A stretch of DNA of 64,000 nt, taken from the NCBI GenBank assembly GCA_032358255.1, contig JAULBX010004443.1:186001-250000 (forward strand), written 5' to 3'. The position numbers were made by a program, and so were the translations under genes. Positions 1-11,884 of the stretch are shown here, piece after piece. The DNA comes from Heterotrichella gracilis. Its lineage: Eukaryota; Sar; Xanthophyceae; Tribonematales; Xanthonemataceae. The notes below the pieces were generated by a model that was not told where the DNA came from, did no database searches, and saw nothing but the letters and a program-made list of their open reading frames with translations. Position 1 is the stretch's first letter; every line of letters begins with the position of its first letter.

Positions 1-48
1 GAGGATGCATCCACCAATAGTCGCCAAACGCCAGGCATTCCTGTCCAA

Positions 49-130
49 CACAATACGCACAACCTACACACAATACGCACAATACGCACAGTACACACAA
101 TACGCACAGTACACACAATACGCACAACCT
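49..130. repeat. Microsatellite of ACACAATACGCACAGT-like units
   Basis: Short direct repeats alternate ACACAATACGCAC and AGTAC over about 80 bp. This lies just beyond the last recognised exon of the PA14 gene. The open frame through it (a TQYAQY run) is an artefact of the repeat. Confidence 0.85.
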
Positions 131-166
131 CCAACTCCCCCAGAAAATGTCTACCCACCCTCTTAC

Positions 167-1940
167 AACCCTGATCACGTTGACCGATGGTTGCATACTG
201 GACCACGATGGTGTGGTCACCCGCTGCCATGCCCTCAACCAAAGCCACGCCCACGGTGTTGCCTTTCCCAACTGCAACACAGGGCGGTGTTAGGGTTCAG
301 TCAAGGGTAAGGGTTTAGGGTTTCGGTTCAACATGGTGTTGCCCTCCCCAACTGCAACACAGGGCAGTGTTGGAATTCAAGGCCGGCATGGTGCTGCTGG
401 CCGACATGGTGCTGCTGCAGCTTGGGTCTGGCCTGCCGGCAGCACAAGCAGGGTGTAGGGTTTTAGGTTTAGGGTGAAGTGTGACCATATTGCTGCCGGA
501 GGTTTGTCAGGCCCGCCTTCAGCACAAGCCGCTTATAGCCAAGGGTTAGGGTTTTGGGTTTAGGGTCAACATGTTGCTGTCGGAGGGTTGGTCTGTCTCG
601 CTCCGACAGCAACATGGCCACGGGACCCACTTGACTTGATATATGTACATGCCTCGCAAGCACATGCCACCCAGGCAAATGCCTCGCAGGCCAGGTTCGG
701 GGTTTAGGGTTTAGGGTTTAGAATTTAGGGTTTGAAAGCCAAAGCAGGCCCATGTTGATGCATGCACAGCGCAGGGCATGCACAATCGGGTACTGGACGC
801 GCCTGCGCCTGCCACTCACCAAGACTACCTATTCGCACCACCACCTGGTCGTCTATGAGGAGCGCAGCCTCCTGATACTGGTACTGCAGGTTGACGCTAA
901 ACACGTAGTCGCCCGCGGTGGGCACCAGCAAATACCCGCTGAACCTCACGGCAAAGGCCCGGTTCCAAAAGTAATTGGGCCACAGCTGGTCGCCCCACCC
1001 CCTGGGCGCTGCGGGGCTGCTTTGGTTGACACCTGACCCGGGCTCCCTGCAATTCTCCTGGAACATGCAGGTGTCGGAGGGTTCCCCGGTGGGGTTGGAG
1101 GTATCCACAGGCCACGGCCACACAAAGCTTGGCTCGGCGATGACGTCGCTGAAGTCCTTGTCACGCAGGAGAGGCTCCGTGTCGTACCTGGGGGAGGCAA
1201 CCAGGCCAGGTATATCCATGAGCATGCAAGCAGGTCAAACGTAAAGCAAAGTTGAATTAACTCATTTTTGTGTATTTTTGTTGTCACGCAGCAAGGGCTC
1301 CTCGTCATACCTGGGGGAGGCAAACAGGGCAAGGTATGCAGGAGTTCAGCAGGCAAGCAGGCCAAAAACCAATATATGTACGTGTATTTTCCCCTTTTTT
1401 GAAACGGTTTGCTTTGTAAAACTCTCCTAATTTTAATAATTTTCTTCCTTGTTGGGCAGCAGGACAGAACTTTGGCTGGGCAACGGCGTCACTGAAGCCC
1501 TTGCCTTGGAGGGAGGGCTGCGCATCACACCTGGGCGTATTACTTGACGTCAATACTTGTGTACCCATTATTTAACTTTATATTTTTGATACTGAGACCC
1601 TAAACCCTAAACTGTAAACCTACAACGCCGTTTTGAACCGCAGGCAGGGCCCCACAGCGTACTTGACACACGCCATACAGATTATCCATGCTTAAATGTA
1701 TCCGGTATCTTGTGACCCGCATGCAGGGCCCCACAGCCACTTACCTGACACACGCCAGCATGTCCGCATAAGGGAAGCACCAGTTGCTGCCCGGGTAGCG
1801 GCGCGAGAACATGCCGTTGTTCAGGTTGTCCTCATAGATGGCACCTTCCCCGGGTGGAGAGGGGAATGTCGAGGAGAGAACGCAGCCCAGGGTGTAGCCG
1901 GGGGGGTCGAGCAGCTCCCAATAGTCTGCATGTAAGCCAT
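167..1940 (-). CDS. PA14-domain protein (partial gene model)
   Basis: Three exons are supported on the minus strand: 1940-1745, 1187-820 and 271-167, with phases 2 and 1 agreeing at the junctions (AG+G, G+TT). Together they give about 223 residues of a PA14-like beta-sandwich. The start is GLHADYWELLDPPGY, the middle has the typical FSGYLLVPTAGDYVFSV core and the ALLIDDQVVV strand, and the end is a VEGMAAGDHTIVVQY strand. PA14 domains usually bind carbohydrate and sit in secreted or cell-wall proteins. Upstream exons (signal peptide) and the true 3' end were not found, so the gene is partial; the last donor, at 166, is a guess based on GTAAGA. All three exons have decayed copies of their edges in the flanking introns. 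The family call is inferred from pattern alone. Confidence 0.6.
265..358 (-). repeat. Exon-edge echo, PA14 last visible exon
   Basis: The acceptor side of the 271-167 exon (CTGTGTTGCAG followed by TTGGG, read on minus) is repeated with its splice AG at 351/352, 80 bp upstream in the gene sense. The two copies differ at only a few positions and are separated by TTTAGGG-like strings. Confidence 0.75.
385..620. repeat. Decayed tandem repeats with telomere-like strings
   Basis: The motif AGCACAAGC preceded by a CTGCCGG-like stretch recurs at 441 and 521, and TAGGGTTTT-GGTTTAGGGT recurs at 456 and 547, giving a period of 80-91 bp. The stretch lies in an intron of the PA14 gene and holds no exon that I can recognise. 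Confidence 0.6.
695..735. repeat. Interstitial telomere-like TTTAGGG run
   Basis: Three adjacent TTTAGGG units and a fourth imperfect one occur inside a PA14-gene intron. This is the densest run in the window. Single or paired units occur in many other introns. Confidence 0.8.
1160..1540 (-). repeat. Exon-edge echoes, PA14 second visible exon (3 copies)
   Basis: The true acceptor edge is at 1188/1187. Decayed copies of the acceptor plus roughly 30-50 bp of exon lie upstream in the gene sense, with edges at 1311/1310 and 1531/1530. Both keep CAG. The farther copy still encodes a recognisable KGFSDAVAQP version of the exon's KDFSDVIAEP. Confidence 0.8.
1640..1765 (-). repeat. Exon-edge echo, PA14 first visible exon (donor side)
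   Basis: The donor edge at 1745/1744, with flanking GGCGTGTGTCAG and GTGGGGCCCTGC, is copied 82 bp downstream in the gene sense at about 1663/1662. The copy has lost the ideal donor. Confidence 0.65.
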
Positions 1941-2049
1941 CTGCGGTGCACACGCACACGCGCCTTTGAGAGCCAGCCAGGAAGGCGGCACAGGCTATAG
2001 GGTTCACAGCATGTGAGTGCCAACTCGGGTTACCAAGGGTGCGTGATTG

Positions 2050-2135
2050 CCCTGCTCAGGACTCTTGATGGAGTGCCTGACTACCCTGCTCAGGGTTCTG
2101 ACGGGAAGCATGAATACCCCTGATCAGGGTTGGCA
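2050..2135. repeat. Three imperfect CCCTGCTCAGG repeats
   Basis: CCCTGCTCAGGACTC, CCCTGCTCAGGGTTC and CCCCTGATCAGGGTT follow each other at about 40-bp spacing, each preceded by a GATG/GACGG/AAGCATG stretch. Confidence 0.6.
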
Positions 2136-3810
2136 AAGGGCAATGACAGTGGACGTTGACACATGCAGCCAGGATGCAGGACTGGCTGCTATTCTGGCTG
2201 TATTGCTGGGTTGCATGTGATTAAACTAACCACATAATGAAGCCAGGGTGGCCGCCATGGCATACACTGCCAAGTCGGGCGAACCAGAGTGTGGGCACAC
2301 TTTGGAAGACTACACAGCGCAAGGCGTGCCTAATTAGCCAGGCAGCTGTTGAGGTGCAGGGTACAGCACGTACACTGGCAGCTGGCCACTGCTGCTGTTG
2401 CCAGGAGGAGCCCCAGGCAGAGAGTGCTGGGTCTAGGGGCAGCCATTTGGATACCCTGTGCCGCCAGCAACAAGCCTGCAGGAGAGGGAAAAAGGGGAGT
2501 GGTCCTGCAGTACGGGGTTCAAACCAGCTGAATGCCGTGCACAAGGAGGCTGGAACCCCCGCTCAACCTTTGTCATCGAGGTAGTTAGGGTGGCATGGGT
2601 GTGCCGTTCAGTGGCACAGTGACATCACTGTCCCGGGGTTTGCAAACACAACCACGACTAGCTTGAAAAGTGCTTGTCACAGCCCTCGTGTTACTGGGTC
2701 CGTTGCAACAATAAAGGCGCAGGGCATGATGGATGTGCACATAATTTTGTAGTACGAACTCAAACCGCATGCATGCTGCTTGGGAGGCAACCCAAACACA
2801 AGCGCGCTGCGCACGCCTACCTTTTTAGCCTCTTCGTACAACCACTGGAGAAATCCAAGCTCAGCCCACAAGCTTCAGTACTTGGCACGCAAAGCGGGTC
2901 CGCCAGCTGGCTGCACAAAAGTCCTACCTGTCACAATACATCTGCCGCCAGGATCCGCCAGTCGAGAATTGTGTCGACATCACACGCAACGCCGTTCAGA
3001 AGGTACAAGCGCCAGGCCATAAGCTTAAAAATACTACAAAAACTTGGGTTTTGGAAGTTTGCAACCCGGGTGGGTGTTTAAGCAGGCTGATGCGTTTCAA
3101 ATGGCGTCCACATGGCACACCCAGCCCTACCCATGAACGGCCCTCGCTGCATCTATAGCGCCCGGTTTACAAGGGTGAGCCACTGCACTATATGCCTATT
3201 GCAGCGCTTGCACACTGAGGGGCATTTGATGCTTCTTACCCACCTTTGCGTTTTAGCTGGGTTGCGTGATGGACGTGACCTGTACGTCGCAACGCCTGCA
3301 AAGAAGGCGGTGATGCTGCCAAGGTGGGGATTCTCGGCAACGTGCACTACGTGCAAGTGGCTACGCGGAGGTTGCCACTGGGGAGAGTTGCCCGTCTTGC
3401 AGTTGTAGACGTTGCGTGATGGGACTGCAGTTATGGAAAGAAGACAGCAAAACGACCCGGCAAGGGAAGCACTGGGATAGATAGGTCAACCGGCACTCAC
3501 GCTGCAGCCACGCTGCAGCACGTATAACCCCTGCAACGCTGCCGTCATCGGCATATCGTCGCCTTCTTTGCTACAACCTACACCCACGGTATGTTCATAG
3601 CCTATGAACGGTGTACACCGTGGATGAACCGCACAGCTTAAATGTCCCACCGTGGTTGACCCCAAGCTAGGTACCTCAGTGCTGCTTCGCCTATTCACTG
3701 CGCTTCGTCAGTGGTAGACTACCCATCTGGTTGCTAAACGATAGTACGAGGAGTTTCCAGGTGCAGGCGGGTGGGAGGTGGTATTGGGAACAAAATTTTG
3801 AACTTCCGCA

Positions 3811-3882
3811 CTATATGCATGCATTGAGCCTATTTAGCTAGTTTTGAAACTATATGCATGCATTGGGCCTAGCTAGTTTTAT
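3811..3882. repeat. 40-bp tandem duplication with TGCATGCAT core
   Basis: CTATATGCATGCATTG-GCCTA-TAGCTAGTTTT occurs twice in tandem. The TGCATGCA palindrome recurs throughout the spacers of this window. Confidence 0.75.
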
Positions 3883-4324
3883 TAGCTTGTATAGTCACGA
3901 CTGGCAAGTGGGCATATGTATCGTGTCGAACGAGGCGATAATACATGCACGGTTTGTTAAACCAGCTGCCTCGGTTCCTGGTGCAGTACACTTCTTTGCA
4001 GTGATAGCTTTGTCTACCAAAGTGTACCTTAACCGAAGTGGTATTCGACTGTGTTCCCATTGCAGGCATGCAGCAGCCCCAGGCTTCCAGCTTGAGTGGA
4101 TCTGAATGATAAAGATTGGGCACTGCACCACTGTGGCTTGATCTGCCCACCTCACTGGCGGACATCTACTCCTTTGGTAGCTGTGCAAGCGCCTCAGAAG
4201 GGCCCTGCTTTGGTCATGATGAACCACAATAGTGGAGCCTGGTTGCAGCAGCAGCGCTACCACATGCTCAGAAGCAATCCCCTGCCAACACCAGCCACTT
4301 GATGACTGCACAAGCACAGCGACA

Positions 4325-7300
4325 ATGGGGATGCACAGCTGCAGGGGTGTCCTGCTGCTGGCGGGTTCAGCAGCCTCGATAGCTCACACCCTCCTTGCTC
4401 TGGCAGCCTTCTGTGTTGTGGTGGCAAGCCAAGGAGACAGAAACTCGCTGCACAAGGGCGCACTACCTATCTTGGGAAGCCAGTTTGTGTACAGTCACCC
4501 CGCAACCAACCCACCAAGCACCAATGCCTCGGTGGAACAACCGCCCGAGGACTTCCCCCCCCTCTTCCAGACCACCATCGACCTCACGGGCTTTGACGCA
4601 GCCTCTTATGACAACGAGACTGGGTCAGCTGACTTTGGCCACATAGTGCTGCACAACGTGGTCTTTGCGCCTGGGAACCGCATCTTTGCCTTCCTCCCAA
4701 ATGTGGTCGGGGGCGCACTGGAGGATGTACCGGACGTGCTGTTTGTGCGCACTGGCAATAAAGCCAGCCAGATATTCAGTGAGTGAGCCAGACAAAAACC
4801 CTTCCAGCTGCACCCTGCCATGTTGCATGGCCACCCAAATCACAGCGTTGGCATGCGTGAGGATGTTCATCACCTTGGTATTGCTACTCCCTGACCCTTG
4901 AACCCTCCATCACAAACCATGTCTGCTCTGTGCCCATACCCGTGCCCTGGCCTGGTGACACAGCCTATGCCCGGTGCAGTCTGTCCCAACCCCACCGTCA
5001 GTTACCCCATCTGTACCCCAGTGCTGCAACCCAACCTGCCCTGCGCCCTGGTTGGTTCGGTCCATGCCCGTTGAAAAATGGTTACACAGCTTCCTCCTGG
5101 TGCTCCATTCCAATCCCATCCTGTGCCCTGTGCAGTCTGGACCATCCCCACCGTCAACGGCTCCATCTCCATCCTCAACCAAAACGTCCCGCTGCCATAT
5201 GGCAAGATACGCGACCTGGGGGAGTTTATTCCCTCCTGCCAGATAATCAAGCCTGTGTACATGCTCTGTGGGGCAAAGCCCACGCAGGATTTCTACAACT
5301 ACTTTGGGGATTCGGTGCTTCCCAGCTTCCAAATTTTGCGGGAGCTTGGGATCCTGCGCACGCGGGAGTGCCCTGACTCAGCCACGCTCAATGGGACGGA
5401 CGGCTGCTACTACCCTAGGGGGGTTATCATTGAAAACCCAGATGAATATAAGGCAAGTCGGCTTTGTAGGTGCATGGCGGGGTATGTTGTGGAACAATGT
5501 GTAATGCGCACGTGGGACCCATTGTTGGGCGCTTGGAGGTCACATTGTGGTGCTGTTATCGGGGGCATGTTGATACCCCGCAAGGTGGGCACGGGTTGGA
5601 GGGACGTGCATGCTTGACGGTGGTGCTGGCTGCAAGTGGCTGGCGAGAGCAGGCGACGAATTAGCAACAGGTGGCCAAATGATCCACGATGCTGCGGTGC
5701 CACTGCCACCACTGCCTGAGAGTGCACGCATGCCCTCCATGCATAACCCCCACCCCTCATAGCTCTCACCCCGTGTCCTCACCCCCCACTCCTCCAGATC
5801 CTGTCCATGCGCAACACCATCTGGACCGACAACCCCGCGCCCCACCTGATTCCTTACCTGGCCTCCGACGTGGGAAACCTGCGCAACATGGAGGGGTGCC
5901 ATGTGCGCCACCTCATCATCGGCAGGCCAAAGCTGCTCACCTTTGACCGCCCAGACTTTGAGGAGAAGCTGAGCGAGCAGCAGGAGGCTATGGATGTGGC
6001 CTTGCGGTGGATGCGGCAGAGCCTGATGCACTGGCAGGCGCGGCCTGAGGCGCCCCCCAGCAACATGTAGGTCCCAGGTTGTGGGCATGGGGGTGCATGG
6101 CAGCAGCGCATATGCGGTGTGGTGGTGCATTTAGGCCAAGTGGGCAATGGCTGTGGGCGTGTGGGCGACACCCTAATCAAGGGTTTTCACTTTGCATCCG
6201 TTGGATCACAGCTGGCGGCACATGCTTGCGCATGCCGAAAAGGGTCGGATACCGGCTGGCCACCCACAATATGCCTGCGCCGTGTAATGGCGTCATTACA
6301 TTCCCACATAGCCGTCCACCCCAAACCACCACCGAGACACCCCCCCGCTCTGCCCCTTGTCCGCAGTACCCTCCCCCCCTTGCCCCCTTCCCCGGTTATC
6401 ACCTACGCCTCCCGCCTGCCCCCCCGCCTGCTGCTCAATGAGAGCCATGTGCGCGACCAGCTGGGCCAGGCGCACAGTACCGTAGTGGGCAGCGTGGGGG
6501 TGGACACCAGCCTGGAACACGTGCTCAAGGTGAGGAAAGTGCAGGGGAGGGAGGGGTGGTGGTGGGCAATTCATGCAACTCAATTGAGTGGTGCCGGGCA
6601 TCGTGATGCTACGGGGCATCGTATTGCGGTGTCGCCATGGCGCGGTGGGCAGCTTATCGCGGTGGTGTCATATTTGGAGCTGTATTGCGCATCAGGATAC
6701 CCACTGCAGGTGCTTGGTGAGACTTACCCCGTCAAGCTTAACAGCAAAGCCCAAACTCTAAATTGAAACCTAAACTCTAATATTTAAACGTCACTCCTGC
6801 AGGTGCTTGAGGGCACTGACGTGTACTACGGCATGACTGGGTCCCCCTGGTCCATGGTCATCTTCGTCAGGAGGGGTGCGTCGTGTGTGCAGGTGAGCGT
6901 GTGGAGATGGGGAGTGGGGGGAGGATCATGTTTGTCAGGCGGGATTGCTGTGTGCGCATGTGTTTGTGTATCTGTGGTTGTGTGCGCATGTCTGCATGAG
7001 CGCATATGCATGTGTGATATGTACTTATGTGGTTGGGGGGAGGGGGGTGGCTTTATACTTGCTAGGATGCGAGGATTGGGTGCATGCGAATGGAATGCCA
7101 GGGTTGAGCACTTGGTACTTATCATCATGCGCTACTGGTTGGGGCAAAAGGGGGTCATTGTGGTAGCAAAAACACCCCACGTCAATTGCCATTGCTGTTG
7201 CTCCCCTCCTCAAAGTCTCCCCTTCCTTTCCCCTGCAGCTCTTCCCCTACGGGTGGGACAAGTTCGACGCCGTCCTCGCCTCCCGCCAGGCCACCAGCCT

Positions 7301-7607
7301 CAAAGTGCGGCGCAGCCAGCAGGGCGCAGCCAACCGCAACAGAAACCTAGCGCTGGCTCGGGGCTGCCACTACTACGCCTACCACACCACCGCACCGGAG
7401 CGCGCCTTCCTCCACCGCAGCGACTTCCCGGCGGCGCAGCGCCCCAGCGCGCCTGTCCATCCCACCCCTGAAATGGTGCCCAATCCCTGGGATCCGGTGT
7501 GGATGCACCAGGACACGCAGGTGGATGTGGATGCGCTGGGGGCCCTGGTGAAGGAGGCGGTGGAGGCGGCGATGGGCAGTGGAGTGGGTCAGCAGCAGCA
7601 GCAGTGA
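4325..7607 (+). CDS. GT61-family (DUF563) glycosyltransferase, type II membrane protein
   Basis: Six exons: 4325-4778, 5136-5452, 5798-6066, 6367-6529, 6803-6892 and 7239-7607, giving 553 residues. All phases agree. A hydrophobic stretch at about residues 8-37 fits a signal anchor for the Golgi or ER. The catalytic region matches the GT61/DUF563 plan: a DFYNYFGDSVLPSFQILREL segment (in place of the family's NYYHWL-D-LPRL), ITYASRLPPRLLLNES (cf. SR-G-RRILNE), and GMTGSPWSMVIFVRRGASCV followed by LFPYGW (cf. G-HGAGL-N-F--PG--VVE-FP). Family members transfer xylose, arabinose or GlcNAc to glycans; the substrate here cannot be told. The Met at 4325 is chosen because it precedes the membrane anchor. 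Intron 2 starts GC (AAG then GCAAGT), a canonical GC-AG intron. The protein ends in a short Gln run. Confidence 0.8.
6700..6830 (+). repeat. Exon-edge echo, GT61 exon 5
   Basis: The acceptor and first codons of the 6803 exon (CTGCAG then GTGCTTGAGG) are pre-echoed at 6710 (CTGCAG then GTGCTTGGTG), 93 bp upstream. CTAAAC-type strings lie between. The echo keeps a usable acceptor AG. Confidence 0.65.
6940..7030. repeat. Low-complexity TGTGTGCGCATG stretch
   Basis: A GT/GCATG-rich simple-sequence run inside GT61 intron 5. No coding signal. Confidence 0.7.
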
Positions 7608-8795
7608 TGGGCCAGCTGGCACAAGCTGAGGTGAATGAATCCAATGGATGGTGTACAATGTGTGGAGCACCACGATAAGCGGATAGCGCTTGTGGACAAG
7701 AGATTGCGGACAGCCACCTGCAACCCCTAGCAGTGCAGGGTCGGCAAAACTCAGCGGCTACAACTTGCATGCTTTGTGAAGGGGCGCCTGCAGCATCAGT
7801 GTTCCGGTCGTTGTGGCGGTAATGACACATTGGCGCATGTACATGTGCACGCTGCTGAGAAGCAGCTGCTACCCATAGACTGCCTGGGGCCCGCATGTTT
7901 AGTGTCCTGCCGACGAGTCAAGAGTCCAGATCTAGAACTTGTCCAGGCGGTGCCGTGGGCCATGGGGCAGTGGGACACTTTGGCGACCTGATTCGCTGAC
8001 TAATGTACGAGATACTGTATGCAGTGAATGGATAAATTAATTATTTGATGAAGCCATGCACGATGAATCTTAAAAAAGGCGCCAGGGCAGGATTTATTAT
8101 GACTTGTAGATTTAAAACTTAAAGTTTTTGATAAATTAGTCCCAGAATTAAATTGGTCCCAGCATACTGCACTCTGTGAGTCATGGGCCGCCGGCCAGCC
8201 AGGGCTTTGGGTGAACCAATTGATTGGATCCGAGCCAGTCAGCGGAAAAAATGACATTTCCTTCTCGCATGCCCCGGGTACCCGGTGCAACGTTGCAAAC
8301 TTGATGGCACACATTCTGCGCAATGCGTGCCATGCATGGCGCATGCACCGTGACAGCATGGCATATATGTACTCAGTGCACCATGGCAGTGCACTGTGGT
8401 CAGCCACGATGGAACAGCCGCTGAGCTTCAAATGATGCAGAACACCATCATGATGTCGTCACCTGCAGGGGCCGCGATTGGCAATGCCAATTTGAAACCA
8501 TTTCCATTTGCCAGGCCAAGCCTTGAGTTTCGAATGCTGTCCAGACAGGGATTCGTTACAGCAGCCGATTCAACTGTTTTGAGCACAACTTGTCAAGCTG
8601 TGGATGGCCATGTGTGAGCCGCCACTGATGCTTCTCAATGCGCCACCAGTGACTGGTACGCACACAGGAACAATGTGCCTGTCCTTTGCAGGCACATCTC
8701 AACCCAAGGAAACAACCTTGGCATGGCATCTCTAGCCCCCAGCGGCGTGCTGCCCCTCCTCCAAGCCTGGTGTGCGGCTGTGTGGCCACGCGCGC
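7608..8795. other. Intergenic, between convergent GT61 and eS27 genes
   Basis: This holds the 3' UTRs of both genes. A TGTAA motif on the minus strand near 8556 could be the eS27 poly(A) signal. Nothing else is recognised. Confidence 0.5.
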
Positions 8796-10621
8796 TTACT
8801 CGCTCTTCTTGCGGAAGGAGCAGCCTGCAATGCACAAACCTAATCAGAGGGGAGGAGGGAAAGCAGGAGGGTAGCCATACAACTACTTCCTACTTGTGCT
8901 GTGAAGACTTTCAGGCAAATGGCGAGCTGGGTACAAATACGTGCATGGCCGCTACTCAAGAACCAGCACTGATGTCCAGCCATTGTGTGCTCCAGTGGTG
9001 CAGAGGCTGTTCAACATGCACATGCTACCGGAATAACCAGGGGTACAGGTGCAGAGCGACGATGGGGCTGCACACTGGTGTGAAGGAAGAATTCCAGTGC
9101 ACCATTCCTTGGCACCAGACACGCAAGGCTGACACACCTGGCTGTGCTAACTGTCCCAGCCCGCCAAAGGTTGAAAGCATGTGGGCATATTGGAGCAAAC
9201 TGTGCAGGTGGTGTTAAACCACATGTACGCCAGTGACGACCCCAAAGAATCATGCACATTCCCAACCATCGGATGTATTACAATCCCACACCCACCACAG
9301 GCTTCCCATACGCACGTACGCACATGTGCGCCCACGCCCACGCACGCACGGTCTACCCCATATTCCCCTTTTTCGCCTGCCACTTACCCTCTGTGAGCCT
9401 TGCCTTTCCTCCCGAGGGTGTGCACAGCACTGTTGAGCAGGAGCCGCACAGCACCACTGTCTGGGAGTGGGAGAACACGCAGGTGCTGCACAAGGGGAGG
9501 GGAAAGGGGGGTGAGGGAAGGATAAGGGGAGTGTGAGATGTTGGAGGGAGGAGGGCGGTGTAGAAAGAGGGTGGTGTAAGATGCGAGAGTGCGACGCACA
9601 AGTCTGGGCTGTGGTAGCTGCTTTGGAACATGACCCGTGCAGAGCTAAGGGGCAACTTGTCCCATACGAGGACTATCAGGCGTTTATAAGCTATCCCTGG
9701 CTGTATGCACAACAAATAGGGAGGACTGGGTCATGCAAAGCTGAGCTAGGTGAGCACACACTGCGCTGCGCTGCGCTGACACGCTGAAGTGCGTTGAGCT
9801 GCGCACACGCCCTGCCAAGATGGTTCCATCCAAATACTTTGTCTGGCGACAGTGGTTTGCGTGCGTTGCGCGTTGCTGACCACACTGGCTGCGCTGGTGG
9901 CAGCAGCTGATCACGCACTCCCATGTGGCTGTGGTTCTGATGACCAGCGGTGCTATCTCTCAGCTGTGCCAACTCTCCTAGCTGATGACTCATAAGCTAG
10001 GTGAGAGGAGGCTGCTGAAGATGTTGGCCGCCAGCTGTTTACGCTGGGGCCACACACTACCATGTTGCCATGGGGTGACAAGCTGGGTTTGGCCATCACC
10101 TCCTTCCATAGTCTCTCCAAGCCCTGGTTCGCTTGTTTCCTGACTGCTGCTCCTTTCCACGGCTGATTGCAACGCACAAGCTGCTGATTCTGCCCTTGAA
10201 GCCATTCTGCCCTACTGTAATTTTGGCTGAACCACCTGGCTTTGACACCCCCACTAGCCCCCGCCATGCTGGCCCATAGTTGGCCAAGTAACGCTTGGGT
10301 TGTGCAGCAGGAGGTGCACCGACTTACATGTTGAAGCACCCCTGGCACTTGACGTCCATGAAGAACGAGTTGGGAGACTGTACCAGTCGCTTCTTCTTAT
10401 GCTTGAGCCTCTCGAGCTCTGCTGGCGGGTGTAGCAGGTCAATGTCGCTAGAGAGCACCTGCGAACACAAACAACACACCTAAGTAACCAGCCTGACACA
10501 GATGGTCCCGTCTGGGCTGTGGGTTTGATGCACTTGCTGTGGGTTGTCAGGACGGCGCATGGTGCATGCAGGGGCTGGCCGGGTTTGAAAACGCAGCGTG
10601 CGAGGTGTGGCGCCCTACCAT
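8796..10621 (-). CDS. RPS27: 40S ribosomal protein eS27
   Basis: Four exons on minus: 10621-10619 (the ATG alone), 10458-10328, 9485-9388 and 8824-8796, giving exactly 86 residues, the usual plant and animal length. The sequence is a near-textbook eS27: [10 protein letters not shown]-like basic N-terminus (here [15 protein letters not shown]), [41 protein letters not shown]. Zinc ligands are Cys39, Cys42, Cys58 and Cys61. It is a structural protein of the small ribosomal subunit. The start exon is inferred: ATG followed directly by a GTAGGG donor is the only start that restores the conserved [11 protein letters not shown]-terminus. The gene converges on the GT61 gene. Confidence 0.95.
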
Positions 10622-11884
10622 CGTGTTGCACGAGGGAGCTCCCGAAAGCAACCTATCCAACGAATTGAAAGAGGGCGATGCTGGTCCTCGCCCCGCCCCT
10701 TGTAACAGCAGCCACTGCGCCGCACTCCTGTAGCAGCAGGGGTGTTAGCGTAGGGAGATTAGCGGGGCGGACTAATCGCAAATAATTTGGGGTGCGGCAA
10801 TGATCACAAATGATCCAATGAGCTTTTTGGGGCCAGTAAAAGCCTGCGGATTGAGGAAATTTACTGGACCCTGCGCCGATTGTCCGTTTCAGGCTGGCGG
10901 CCAAAGTTTCGCCTGCATATCCACTTTTACTCGCCGCGCAGCCAGCAACATAGTGCGTGACAGCCAAGTTGTACCATTTCCAACCAGAAGCAGTGCGTTG
11001 CAACACGTCGGGCTCAGCAGCACCTGCTTTCGACTTGTTTCAGCACCCCGCATATGCATGCATGCTAAGCAGCTCGACAAAGACTCGCTGATAGCAGCAG
11101 GAGGTAACGCCCGGAACCACACCCACACCCTGCTTGCAACAAACCTAGGCCCACTTTTAACTGTGCACTTCGGCTTCTTTGCTTCTTCACCCTCCCTGTC
11201 AATAGCGAACACCACTAAGTTGCACACTACACGACACTGGCGCTGCCCTCGCCTCGTTGCTGCGCGCCACGCGCTGTTAAACCATCGGGTGCAGCTATTG
11301 CTGTGCCTGCAGAACGTTCCCACGTTCACATATGCCTTGACCAGTGAGACACTGCTGCAAATCACACACACACACACATGCTGCCCCGCCTGTACCAAGC
11401 TGAAGGTGGTTGTGAGTGCCAACCCTAGCAGTAGGTTGCAGCTGCTGTTGCACAATGGGCCACTGCAAGGGTATCCTGAGACATACTGGGTGGCGGTGCA
11501 TACCTGTAACACATCTGCAACACGCCATCCGCTCACCCCTGCTGTACATGCAGGGTTTCTGCTACGGTGCCCCTAGCCGTATCGCCACCACTTGGCACAG
11601 GACTGGTACTAGACAACACCTGACAACTGAGGTGCACACAGCCTGCCAGCTGGCTTGACCAGTGACACAGCCACACCTGGAGGCTGGGCGACACAGCGGG
11701 GCAACCCACCTGGGCAACTGTGCAGCCCTTGAGGAGGCACCAGTACCCCGGCACAGCAGGTCCTTTGTCTTGCGCTGCAGTACTGTTGTCGTCACCTGCC
11801 GCCAGCAGTGCCGCACAACGTCACAGACCATAGCCAGGCGGCAGTGCAAGGGGCACAAAACCCTAAGGGTTACGCTAGGCCAGC
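10622..11884. other. Divergent promoter region, eS27 / DDX56
   Basis: Between two divergently transcribed genes whose products both serve ribosome production. Long open frames exist on both strands here but show no family signal. A short CA run lies near 11367-11378. Confidence 0.45.

Larger units (their letters stand above)
1941..4324. other. Intergenic region between divergent PA14 and GT61 genes
   Basis: No convincing exon was found. It should contain the missing 5' exons of the PA14 gene and the promoter of the GT61 gene. Visible are imperfect tandem copies of CCCTGCTCAGG at 2050-2135 and a 40-bp duplication at 3811-3880. Confidence 0.5.

Noticed and set aside
10800-11576. 258-codon plus-strand open frame (and a 215-codon frame on minus at 10889-11536)
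   Set aside because: No family motif, low-complexity wording, sits in the promoter between two divergent genes, and both strands are open at once, which suggests chance in GC-rich DNA.
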